Positions 54,013-61,895 of a DNA stretch of 64,000 bases are shown here, piece after piece. Numbering within the stretch: the first letter of the stretch is position 1; every line of letters starts with the position of its first letter. Made by a program: the position numbers and the translations under genes. This DNA is from Aliivibrio finisterrensis_A (lineage in GTDB: Bacteria > Pseudomonadota > Gammaproteobacteria > Enterobacterales > Vibrionaceae). The notes under the pieces were generated by a model. It made no database searches, had not been told where the DNA came from, and worked only from the letters and a program-made list of their open reading frames with translations. The stretch is taken from assembly GCF_004167675.1 (NCBI RefSeq), contig NZ_SEZQ01000011.1; one strand, given 5' to 3'.

Positions 54013-54197
54013 GGCTAGCTTAGTTGATTATGTGAGAGCTTGAAGCTTATTGGTAACTGACTCTCTCATCTATATCAAAGTGGGTAGGTTATTCTTGGGA
54101 TCTAAGGCTCAATTTGAAATTGGTTCATAAGTTAATATAATGCAGGTTGATTTTTTGTTACCATCGAAAAGTAGTAAGTCATCAAAATAAGGTACTT

Positions 54198-54965
54198 ATG
54201 GAAAATATAACCAGACGATATGTCTCAATTGGAAGGGATTTGATTGAGCAATTAAAAACAAGTAAATATCAGGTCGGCGATAGACTGCCAACAGAACGAG
54301 ATATTGCAGAGCAATTTGGCGTCAGCCGAACTACGATCCGAGATGCGATTATCATGCTAGAGCTTCAAGGCTTAGTTGAAGTTCGTAAAGGCTCTGGCGT
54401 ATATGTGATATCACTGCCTGATGACGACAACGCACAACATATATCAGTGAACTCTAATCACTCAAATTACGACAGTAATGATATTGGCACCTTTGAAATG
54501 CTTCAAGCTCGCCAGTTACTCGAAAGCAATATTGCCGAGTTCGCAGCTGCTAATGTTACTGGTGTGCAAATTAACCGTATGAAGCAAATACTTGATGCTG
54601 AACGTATTGCGGTTGCATCAGGCAATCAAGAATACAATCACGATAAAGATTTTCATATTTTAATTGCAGAGGCAACCCAAAATAACTACCTCATTGAAGT
54701 AGCGCAAACAGCATGGGAGCGCCGAACCAGCAGTAAAATGTGGGCTCAACTTCATACTCATATTGATGACACTGAGTATCGCTCTCAATTTCTAGAAGAT
54801 CACGCTAAGATCCTCTCTGCTTTGCAAAAGAAAAACCCAGCACAAGCAAAAGAAGCCATGTGGCAACATATGGAGAATGTAAAAGAAGCGCTTCTATCAC
54901 TATCAGATACCGATTCTGATGATTTTGATGGCTACTTATTTGATTCTTATCGAGTTGATGCTTAG
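54198..54965 (+). CDS. FadR-type GntR regulator of uronate catabolism (UxuR/ExuR-like)
   Basis: 255 aa from ATG 54198, which follows an AAGG box; E. coli UxuR and ExuR have 257-258 aa. The winged HTH (about 10-75) has the family signature YQVGDRLPTERDIAEQFGVSRTTIRDAIIMLELQGLVEVRKGSGVYV. The FCD effector domain (about 95-240) shows the metal-binding pattern, with LLESNIAEFAA, HDKDFHILIAEA and DHAKILSAL. Its place in the uronate locus and the palindromes at several promoters make it the likely repressor released by a hexuronate intermediate. UxuR, ExuR or KdgR-like naming is not settled. Confidence 0.88.
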   Translation: MENITRRYVSIGRDLIEQLKTSKYQVGDRLPTERDIAEQFGVSRTTIRDAIIMLELQGLVEVRKGSGVYVISLPDDDNAQHISVNSNHSNYDSNDIGTFEMLQARQLLESNIAEFAAANVTGVQINRMKQILDAERIAVASGNQEYNHDKDFHILIAEATQNNYLIEVAQTAWERRTSSKMWAQLHTHIDDTEYRSQFLEDHAKILSALQKKNPAQAKEAMWQHMENVKEALLSLSDTDSDDFDGYLFDSYRVDA

Positions 54966-54993
54966 CTAGATATGGTTTAACCACTATATCGTT

Positions 54994-55022
54994 AAAACCC
55001 AGCTTATTTGCTGGGTTTTTTA
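54994..55022 (+). terminator. Terminator of the GntR regulator gene
   Basis: AAAACCCAGC (54994-55003) pairs perfectly with GCTGGGTTTT (55010-55019), with further Ts behind. Confidence 0.9.
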
Positions 55023-55070
55023 TTAAATTAAAGGCCGTCGAACAACTCTCCAACAGATATAATTCCTACT

Positions 55071-55260
55071 CTACGGTATCACAACAGTAAATGTGCTCTC
55101 TTGATAATCAACCGATAAATCATAACCATTTACTTGGGTAATATTCTTTACGATAGATAAACCCAAAATGGATAAATTGGTTTTCCACTGAAGAGGAGAG
55201 TGCAATCAAAAACCTTGGTTTAGTCAGCAGCCGAGATAATTGTTGATCTAGTTCTCCTTA
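55071..55260 (-). pseudogene. 3' remnant of a sensor histidine kinase gene
   Basis: Read on the minus strand, a frame of about 45 codons ends at TAG 55073-55071. It encodes the end of a HATPase domain: LSILGLSIVKNITQVNGYDL (the G-box region with GLSIVK) and a final TFTVVIP, a common kinase terminus. A TGA lies just upstream in this frame, and an earlier kinase-like stretch continues in another frame, so the piece is truncated and frameshifted. No matching response regulator gene is nearby. It occupies part of the 381-nt gap between the GntR gene and the YhcH-family gene. Confidence 0.6.
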
Positions 55261-55269
55261 CTCAATACT

Positions 55270-55285
55270 AATTGGTCAACCAATT
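55270..55285 (+). promoter_or_regulatory. Perfect UxuR/ExuR-type box upstream of the YhcH-family gene
   Basis: AATTGG-TCAA-CCAATT, both halves perfect, 61 nt before the start codon. It is the best instance of this palindrome in the window. Confidence 0.75.
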
Positions 55286-55346
55286 GTATTATTCGCTTAT
55301 AATGGTTCTTTTTGATGCCGCTACAACGTGGCTATTGAGGTAATTA

Positions 55347-56189
55347 GTGTTTAAAGGTAACTTATCTAAACTGGACAGCTATAAAAATATCCCAGTTAAA
55401 ATGTTTGAAGTAATTGAACAGGTGAAACAACGCATCAATGCTTCAGTAGAAAACGGTCGTTATCTGCTTGAAGGTGAAGATGTTTTCTTTTTCGTGGTTG
55501 ATGACAACACTAAAGTCATCTCTGAGTGTAAACCTGAAATTCACCGCAAATACATCGATGTACAAATCATCCTTTCGGGAGAAGAGCGCTTTGGTTACAG
55601 CCTCCAGCCATTTCAAAGCATTGCCGAAGATCTACTAGAAGATCGTGATGTTGCATTTAGCGACAACATTATCAATGAGCAGTTTGCTAATCTGGAACCG
55701 CATGATTTTATCATTTTCAATACTGAGCAACCTCACCGTCCATTGGTTGCAGTCAATAAGCCTATGCCTGTTCGTAAGGCAGTTATCAAAATTTCTCATC
55801 AGTGGTTAGCTGAACAATCAATCAACACCACATTAGCGTGGAATGACAGCAATATTCCTCATCAGATTACTCTTAAACAAGCTGGATTACGTACTCACGT
55901 TGAAATGCGCATTGTAAAAGATGTGGAACCGGAAGTGATTATGCTTGCTGTTGAGCATAAAGTTGAAGATTTAGTGAGTGTATGGCAAGGCGCGGCGATG
56001 CCTATCTCCGAAGCATTTGATGATGGTAATTTATACTCACAAGCGCGTGTTCTGTTCAATCTAGAGCAAGGTTGTGTGGTATGGCTGGTCAATCATATTA
56101 AACTGCCTTGCGGTAACAAGATGTCGGCAGACAAGCTAGCATGGGTACCAACGATGCAAGCGACGAATGGCCAATTAAGTGCGATATAA
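55347..56189 (+). CDS. YhcH/YjgK/YiaL-family protein with extra C-terminal domain
   Basis: 280 aa from GTG/TTG-type start at 55347 behind TGAGGTAATTA. The first 150 residues are a YhcH/YjgK/YiaL (DUF386) cupin-like domain with EIHRKYIDVQIILSGEERFGY and PHDFIIFNTEQPHRP, whose His residues could bind a metal. Related proteins act on sialic acid or uronate derivatives, probably as mutarotase or isomerase helpers. A further 125 residues, with no family that I recognise, make it nearly twice the usual 150 aa. The perfect regulator box upstream ties it to the uronate regulon. Confidence 0.75.
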   Translation: MFKGNLSKLDSYKNIPVKMFEVIEQVKQRINASVENGRYLLEGEDVFFFVVDDNTKVISECKPEIHRKYIDVQIILSGEERFGYSLQPFQSIAEDLLEDRDVAFSDNIINEQFANLEPHDFIIFNTEQPHRPLVAVNKPMPVRKAVIKISHQWLAEQSINTTLAWNDSNIPHQITLKQAGLRTHVEMRIVKDVEPEVIMLAVEHKVEDLVSVWQGAAMPISEAFDDGNLYSQARVLFNLEQGCVVWLVNHIKLPCGNKMSADKLAWVPTMQATNGQLSAI

Positions 56190-56238
56190 AAACGAAACTT
56201 AAATTAACTGGCTAGCGCCAAGCGGTTAATTAAAAACA

Positions 56239-56280
56239 AACACCGAGTCCTTTGGTTTACCAAAACTCGGTGTTTTTCTT
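56239..56280. terminator. Bidirectional terminator between the YhcH-family gene and ygjV
   Basis: AACACCGAGT (56239-56248) pairs with ACTCGGTGTT (56265-56274). The loop itself contains a TTTGG/CCAAA inner stem. T-rich tracts lie on both sides for the two convergent genes. Confidence 0.85.
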
Positions 56281-56324
56281 TATTCCCTTCTCTACATCTA
56301 CAGCAACCACTCGGTTTGTACGCT

Positions 56325-56858
56325 TTATACTTTTAGTGCGGGGCGCGTGTAATACATGCGTAAGATTGTCACGCTGTTTACAATGATAAAGGTCAGCTCC
56401 ATTAGGGTTCCACCAATTGATCCCAACAAAAAGTTGTTGATGACCCAACAAAATGAATTGAACATGACCAGTAAGCGCATTCCGACGCCCTGCATTTTAA
56501 ACAAGGCATAGGTGGCGACTGACGGGCCAAAAATAGTCAATATTTCATAGTTGTGCTCAAGTTGTGGCATCCCCATCACCCACAGCATAGCGATGAAGAA
56601 CAACATCACAGGTGTTGATTGTGTTTTAGTCGAAGCATAACTACGTGCGGCACTAATACCACATCCAAACGCTGCCACAAGCGCCCCCATCATAACAAAG
56701 TGAATGCACAGCACGACTTGGAACAACATCAAATGAAGACGAAAGCGTCGCCCATCACTGTGTAGAAAGGCACTTGCGCCAATCATAAAGGCCATCATGC
56801 CGATAGTTTGTGCGAGATCCCATTCAGGTATTGCCCACTGAGTTAAAGACTCCATCAT
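56325..56858 (-). CDS. ygjV: YgjV-family inner membrane protein
   Basis: 177 aa (E. coli YgjV about 183) with five or six hydrophobic helices and little else. It matches the Imp-YgjV family (IGMMAFMIGASAFLHSDGRRFRLHL near the start). In E. coli ygjV lies beside uxaA/uxaC, so a link with uronate genes is seen elsewhere too; its biochemical role is unknown. Its ATG overlaps the stop of the eda remnant (ATGA), so it was translationally coupled to that gene in the donor. It shares the raised GC of the second uronate cluster. Confidence 0.8.
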   Translation of the reverse strand: MMESLTQWAIPEWDLAQTIGMMAFMIGASAFLHSDGRRFRLHLMLFQVVLCIHFVMMGALVAAFGCGISAARSYASTKTQSTPVMLFFIAMLWVMGMPQLEHNYEILTIFGPSVATYALFKMQGVGMRLLVMFNSFCWVINNFLLGSIGGTLMELTFIIVNSVTILRMYYTRPALKV

Positions 56859-56970
56859 AGTGACTCACTTTGTAGTTCTACCGCTTCACTCGCAAGGCGA
56901 CCAATCTCATCCCAACGACCTTCGTTGATTAGCGTTTTTTCAACCATCCAAGTACCGCCACATGCAATCA
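56855..56970 (-). pseudogene. eda: 3' fragment of a second eda gene
   Basis: The minus strand encodes VIACGGTWMVEKTLINEGRW and then DEIGRLASEAVELQSESL, ending at TGA 56857-56855. This is clearly homologous to the last 37 residues of the intact Eda at 49165 (ACGGTWMVDKKMINEGRWEEIGRLAREA). It has no start codon of its own and begins about ten bases behind the uxaC-2 stop. Deletion of kdgK and most of eda, joining uxaC to the eda end, explains the scar. Confidence 0.88.
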
Positions 56971-56979
56971 CGCGATCAC

Positions 56980-58398
56980 TTACTCTCCTGGTAGGACGAA
57001 GTAAGACTTAGCGTTTTGATAACAAATGTCTTGAACCATTTTACCCAGCATTGCAATGTCGTTTGGCACTTCTCCATTCGCCGCCCATTGACCGATGGTA
57101 TTACATAAAATACGACGGAAGTATTCATGACGCGTGTACGATAGGAAGCTGCGAGAGTCGGTCAGCATCCCAACAAATTGGCTCAGTAGACCCAGCTGAG
57201 AAAGCTGTTGAATTTGACGCTCCATGCCATCTTTTTGGTCATTGAACCACCAGCCAGAGCCGAATTGGATCTTGCCTGCGATGCCGCCACCTTGGAAGTT
57301 ACCAATCATGGTTGCCATCATTTCGTTATCACGTGGGTTTAGACAGTAAAGAATGGTTTTTGGCAGCTCATTAGTAATATCCATAGCGTTCATTAAGCAA
57401 GATAATTGCAGTGCGAACGGACGGTCACCAATTGAGTCAAAGCCTGCATCAGCACCGAGTAATTGGAACATGCGCGTACTGTTGTTACGCTGTGCACCGA
57501 TGTGCAGCTGCATTACCCAGCCCATTCTCGCGTATTGCTTGCCAAGCCACACTTGAACTGCAGTGCTGAACTGGTCAATTTCTAGTTCGCTCAGAGTTTC
57601 ACCTTGCAGACGGCGCGTTAGCATCGAATCCAGTGTCGCTTCACTTGGCACTGCAGCGTAGCGAACCACTTCAATACCGTGGTCAGCAGCGCGACAGCCG
57701 TGTGCACTAAAGTGTTCTAGGCGTCGCTCTAGCGAAGTCAGTAGATCGTTAAAGCGTGTAATTTCAACATCCGCAGCTTCACCTAACAGGGTCATATATT
57801 CGGCAAAGCCATCCAATTCAATCTTGAACGTACGGTCTGGACGCCAGCTTGGCGCAACTTCGACATCAAAACTGTCATCTTCGGCAATGGCTTTGTGGTA
57901 TTCCAGTGAATGAATTGGGTCATCAGTGGTGCCGGCCATCACAACATTCATCTGTTTCATGATGCCGCGAGCTGAGAATTCTGGTGTTGCCAGTAACTCA
58001 TTACACTCGTGCCAAATTTGATCCGCTGTTTCAGGGCCAAACAATTTGCCAGTAATACCAAATGGACGACGTAGCTCAAGATGCGACCAATGGTACAGTG
58101 GGTTACCCAATGTTTGCGGAACTGTTTTTGCCCATGCTTGGAACTTTTCGTAATCTGACGCTTTGCTACCTGTGATCAACGCTTCAGGTACGCCGGCCGA
58201 ACGCATACCACGCCACTTGTAATGATCGCCTTCTAACCAGATCTTAGTCAGATTTTCGAACTGACGGTTCTCAGCCACTTCTTTTGGGTTTAAATGGCAG
58301 TGGTAATCGTAGATCGGCATCGCTTTGGCGTAATCATGGTATAGCTCGCGAGCGATATCGTTAGATAGTAAGAAATCTTCACACAAAAAACTTTTCAT
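56980..58398 (-). CDS. uxaC: Uronate isomerase, second (xenologous) copy
   Basis: 472 aa. It has the same motifs as the first UxaC (YDYHCHLNP near 30, YKWRGMRSAG, GTTDDP, LHIGAQRNNSTRMF) and differs at about 30% of positions. A sampled 60-base line has 48% GC against 38% for the matching line of the first copy, indicating a different recent history. It probably carries out the same glucuronate to fructuronate step. It lies 111 nt downstream of the second uxuB. Confidence 0.93.
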   Translation of the reverse strand: MKSFLCEDFLLSNDIARELYHDYAKAMPIYDYHCHLNPKEVAENRQFENLTKIWLEGDHYKWRGMRSAGVPEALITGSKASDYEKFQAWAKTVPQTLGNPLYHWSHLELRRPFGITGKLFGPETADQIWHECNELLATPEFSARGIMKQMNVVMAGTTDDPIHSLEYHKAIAEDDSFDVEVAPSWRPDRTFKIELDGFAEYMTLLGEAADVEITRFNDLLTSLERRLEHFSAHGCRAADHGIEVVRYAAVPSEATLDSMLTRRLQGETLSELEIDQFSTAVQVWLGKQYARMGWVMQLHIGAQRNNSTRMFQLLGADAGFDSIGDRPFALQLSCLMNAMDITNELPKTILYCLNPRDNEMMATMIGNFQGGGIAGKIQFGSGWWFNDQKDGMERQIQQLSQLGLLSQFVGMLTDSRSFLSYTRHEYFRRILCNTIGQWAANGEVPNDIAMLGKMVQDICYQNAKSYFVLPGE

Positions 58399-58509
58399 TT
58401 TTTACTCCGTAAGTGCCGGCCGTGCCCACACCAAAAAATTTTCAACAATAGTTACAACAGCAATATTTAAAGCAAGAAGCCCTCACATTAGAGAGCATCA
58501 TTTAATCGA

Positions 58510-59973
58510 TTAAAGAGAGGCGACGGCTGTGCGCGCACCTTTATCTAGAATCAATTGGTAAGCATCAGTCACTGCGCTCACGAAGATTTCATTTTTGATA
58601 AGATCTGTACCGAAAATTGCTTCGATTGAAAGCAGCGCTTTCACCGCAGAAGCGTTCAAACCATGTTCTTCGTAAATGGCTTGGAACTGCTCAACCATTG
58701 GGTCGCGTACATCAATTGCTTCGCCTTGCTCAGTAAGAGCGCCGACGTAACGCATCCAGCCGGCAATGCCCATTGCCAGCCATTTAAAATCTGTACCTTG
58801 CGCTAGATGATGACGTAACGATCCACCCATACGTTGCGGGATCTTCTGGCTGCCATCCATCGCGATTTGCCATGTTTGGTGTTTTAGACTTGGGTTGGTG
58901 AAGCGCTCAATCAGCAGCGTTGCGTACGCTTCTAAGTCAGTCCCTTCCGGCATAGTCAGTGTTGGCGCTTGCGCTTTCATCATCATGTCGAACGCCGCTT
59001 TACGATAATCATCGTTAGTCATTGTGTCAGAGATGTGCGCATAGCCGCCTAGGTAACCTAGGTAAGCAAGGAATGAGTGACTGCCATTTAGCATGCGCAG
59101 TTTCATTTCTTCAAACGGTACCACGTCACTTACAAATTCTGCGCCAGCAACGTTCCAATCTGGACGACCTGCAACAAAGTTGTCTTCAATAACCCATTGG
59201 CGGAAGGGTTCACATGCGATACCACATAGGTCTTGAACGCCCACTAGTTCAGCAATTTCAGTCAAGGTTTCTTCTGTTGCGGCTGGAACAATACGATCGA
59301 CCATGGTGCATGGGAAAGTAACATTTGCTTCAATCCATGATGCCAATTCAGCGTCAACAAGATTAGCGAAATCTAACACTGCCGCGCGTGCTACGTGACC
59401 GTTCTCTTGTACGTTATCGCAAGACATAACTGTAAATGGCTTAATGTCTTTTTCACGACGTTGGCGTAATGCTTCAACGATGTAACCGATCGCTGAACTT
59501 GGATCTTGTGGGTTAGCCAAATCCGCAATGATGAGGCCATTGTTTTTATCTAAACGACCTGTTGCTGGGTCAGCGCAGTACCCTTTCTCTGTGATGGTCA
59601 TCGAAACGATCCCCACTTGCTCTTCGGTCATCTTCGCCAATACAGCGGCTTTGCCATCTAGAGTTGGATGCAGCGATTCAGTCACTGATGCGATCAGTTT
59701 AACGTCGGTCGCTTCTGCCCCCTTCTCTGCCACTGTGTAGAGATGGTCTTGCGCGCGAAGTTGCTCAATCAGATCTTCGCCACCAAATAGGTTTACTTCA
59801 CAAATGCCCCAATCACTGTTGGTTTTCTCTAGCATTTCATTAGTGAATAGCGCTTGGTGTGCACGGTGGAATGCACCAAAACCAAGGTGAACGATGCGTG
59901 TTTTTAGGTTTGAGCGAACGAAAGTTGGACAAATTACTTGTGTATTCAGGTTGGTATTTTCGATTGTTTTCAT
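58510..59973 (-). CDS. uxuB: Fructuronate reductase, second (xenologous) copy
   Basis: 487 aa. It has the same signature as the first copy (RIVHLGFGAFHRAHQA near 26; KLRMLNGSHSFLAYLGYLGG near 292) and a higher GC content, like the neighbouring second uxaC. Both halves of the active site are intact, so it should be functional. It is divergent from uxuA across a long region with several regulator boxes. Confidence 0.91.
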   Translation of the reverse strand: MKTIENTNLNTQVICPTFVRSNLKTRIVHLGFGAFHRAHQALFTNEMLEKTNSDWGICEVNLFGGEDLIEQLRAQDHLYTVAEKGAEATDVKLIASVTESLHPTLDGKAAVLAKMTEEQVGIVSMTITEKGYCADPATGRLDKNNGLIIADLANPQDPSSAIGYIVEALRQRREKDIKPFTVMSCDNVQENGHVARAAVLDFANLVDAELASWIEANVTFPCTMVDRIVPAATEETLTEIAELVGVQDLCGIACEPFRQWVIEDNFVAGRPDWNVAGAEFVSDVVPFEEMKLRMLNGSHSFLAYLGYLGGYAHISDTMTNDDYRKAAFDMMMKAQAPTLTMPEGTDLEAYATLLIERFTNPSLKHQTWQIAMDGSQKIPQRMGGSLRHHLAQGTDFKWLAMGIAGWMRYVGALTEQGEAIDVRDPMVEQFQAIYEEHGLNASAVKALLSIEAIFGTDLIKNEIFVSAVTDAYQLILDKGARTAVASL

Positions 59974-60101
59974 TATTTATCCTTGGCTTCATCATAGATA
60001 CCCTATGAAGCGAACATATAGGCCAGAAACTATTAATTAAATTAATAAACGAGATTGAGTGACTCCCACTTCGAGAGCAAAACGAAATTCAGCCACTAAC
60101 A

Positions 60102-60117
60102 AATTGGTAAACCAATA
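60102..60117. promoter_or_regulatory. UxuR/ExuR-type box in the uxuB-2/uxuA interval
   Basis: AATTGG-TAAA-CCAATA, one mismatch from a perfect palindrome, about 130 nt upstream of the second uxuB. Confidence 0.65.
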
Positions 60118-60209
60118 ATTTTTTAGCGATCATACAAACATCCATTAACTCGCACCGCCAAGGCATTATATTAACTAAATAAAATTAATCTGTGACATAA
60201 GCAGCATTA

Positions 60210-60225
60210 AATTGGATAACCAATA
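60210..60225. promoter_or_regulatory. Second UxuR/ExuR-type box in the uxuB-2/uxuA interval
   Basis: AATTGG-ATAA-CCAATA, 93 nt after the first box start to the next. The remaining part of this 683-nt interval (59974-60656) has no credible gene. Confidence 0.6.
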
Positions 60226-60525
60226 AAGGTTTTTACGCCGAAAATACTCAAAAACCCATCAAGGAGCGATTAAAAACCAAAAAGACCTCAACCAATCAAT
60301 GATAAAGGGCGCTACACACCGCTATCATTCGTAGCTGATTTGCTAAAAAAAGTTAACAATCTACCTGTATCATACACATAGATTGGAGAAAAAGGCGTTT
60401 TTGAATATAAATCAGTCAATCACAATTTAATTATAACCACTTGAAAACAAACAACTAAATCAAATACCACACCTATCGCTAATCCAAATATCTGTGTACG
60501 TCTTAGAACTAAATCACAAAATACT

Positions 60526-60573
60526 TCATGGTTTACCAAAAACTATAATTATTGCAACAAAGGTCAACCAATT
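60526..60573 (+). promoter_or_regulatory. Two weaker UxuR/ExuR-type boxes upstream of uxuA
   Basis: TCATGG-TTTA-CCAAAA (60526-60541) and CAAAGG-TCAA-CCAATT (60558-60573). Each keeps the GG-N4-CC core; only the second has a perfect right half. They lie 84-131 nt before the uxuA start. Confidence 0.45.
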
Positions 60574-60656
60574 TGATCTATGCAATTGATTCTTTTCCAT
60601 TGAGCGATAAAAATACCTCCATCACTACTAAAACAGAAAAAGAAACAGAGGAAATT

Positions 60657-61841
60657 ATGGAACAAACGTGGAGATGGTACGGCGACTCAGATGCAGTCAC
60701 TCTATCTGATATTAAACAAGCAGGTGCAACTGGCATAGTTACTGCTCTTCATCATATTTCTAATGGTCAAGTATGGTCCGTTACTGAGATTTTGAAGCGT
60801 AAAGAAATCATCGAAAATATGGGTATGAACTGGTCTGTAGTAGAAAGTATCCCAGTTCACGAAGAGATTAAAACTCGTACTGGTAACTACGCTCAATGGA
60901 TTGAAAACTACAAACAAAGCATTATCAATTTGGCTGAGTGTGGAATCGATACGGTTTGTTATAACTTTATGCCAGTGCTTGATTGGACTCGTACTGATTT
61001 AGCATTTGAATTACCTGATGGCTCTCGAGCTCTGCGTTTTGATCAAGTTCAGTTTGCTGCATTCGACCTTTATATTCTGTGTCGTGAAGAAGCGAAAGAA
61101 GAATATTCTCAGGCTGAACAAGAAGAAGCGCGTTTATGTTTCGAGTCTATGACTTCTGCTGAAATTGATGCTCTAACAAGTAACATTATTGCGGGCCTAG
61201 CAGGTTCAGAAGAGTCTTACACCCTTGACGATTTCAAACACCAACTAGCTCGTTATGCAGATATCAGTAAAGATAAGCTACGTGAACATATGGCACTTTT
61301 CTTAGGCGAATTGATCCCTGTTTGTGAACAATATGGCTTACGACTAGCAGTACACCCTGACGATCCACCACGTCCTTTGTTTGGTCTACCTCGCATTGTT
61401 TCGACAATCGAAGATATGGATTGGTTAGTTGAAAATGTTCCAAGTCAAATGAATGGCTTCACAATGTGTACTGGTTCTTACGGCGTTCGCGAAGATAATG
61501 ACCTAGTTGGAATGATCAATAAACACGCAGATCGCATTTACTTCACTCACTTACGTTCTACTCAACGTGATGAAACTAACCCGTTATCGTTCCACGAAGC
61601 AGCTCACTTAGAAGGTGATGTTGATATGTATGGCGTTGTTTCTGCACTACTCGCAGAAGAACAGAAACGCCAAGAATTGGGCGATACCCGTAAAATCCCA
61701 ATGCGTCCGGATCATGGTCACCAAATGTTGGACGACCTAAAGAAAAAGAACATGAACGGCTATTCTGCGATTGGACGCTTGAAAGGTCTCGCGGAAGTTC
61801 GCGGAATGGAAGCAGCACTAAAACGTGCTTTCTTTAGTTAA
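60657..61841 (+). CDS. uxuA: Mannonate dehydratase
   Basis: 394 aa from ATG 60657, which follows AGAGGAAATT; this equals the length of E. coli UxuA. The N-terminus MEQTWRWYGDSDAVTLSDIKQAGATGIVTALHH is that of the family, and the TIM-barrel metal ligands are visible in LAVHPDDPPRP, FTMCTGSYG and RPDHGHQM. It converts D-mannonate to 2-keto-3-deoxygluconate. Translation from the in-frame ATG at 60552 is unlikely, as it would add 35 unusual residues. It is followed by the transporter gene. Confidence 0.95.
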   Translation: MEQTWRWYGDSDAVTLSDIKQAGATGIVTALHHISNGQVWSVTEILKRKEIIENMGMNWSVVESIPVHEEIKTRTGNYAQWIENYKQSIINLAECGIDTVCYNFMPVLDWTRTDLAFELPDGSRALRFDQVQFAAFDLYILCREEAKEEYSQAEQEEARLCFESMTSAEIDALTSNIIAGLAGSEESYTLDDFKHQLARYADISKDKLREHMALFLGELIPVCEQYGLRLAVHPDDPPRPLFGLPRIVSTIEDMDWLVENVPSQMNGFTMCTGSYGVREDNDLVGMINKHADRIYFTHLRSTQRDETNPLSFHEAAHLEGDVDMYGVVSALLAEEQKRQELGDTRKIPMRPDHGHQMLDDLKKKNMNGYSAIGRLKGLAEVRGMEAALKRAFFS

Positions 61842-61895
61842 ATAGCTTAAAGGTGGTCGGAATTGGTCTGGCTACCTAAATATGGAAGTTTAATT

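Noticed and set aside
56249..56264. CTTTGG-TTTA-CCAAAA as a further UxuR/ExuR-type box
   Set aside because: It is the inner stem-loop of the terminator between two convergent genes and lies near no promoter.
60552..60656. 35-codon upstream extension of uxuA
   Set aside because: The family N-terminus and the ribosome-binding site both place the start at 60657; the extension crosses a putative operator.
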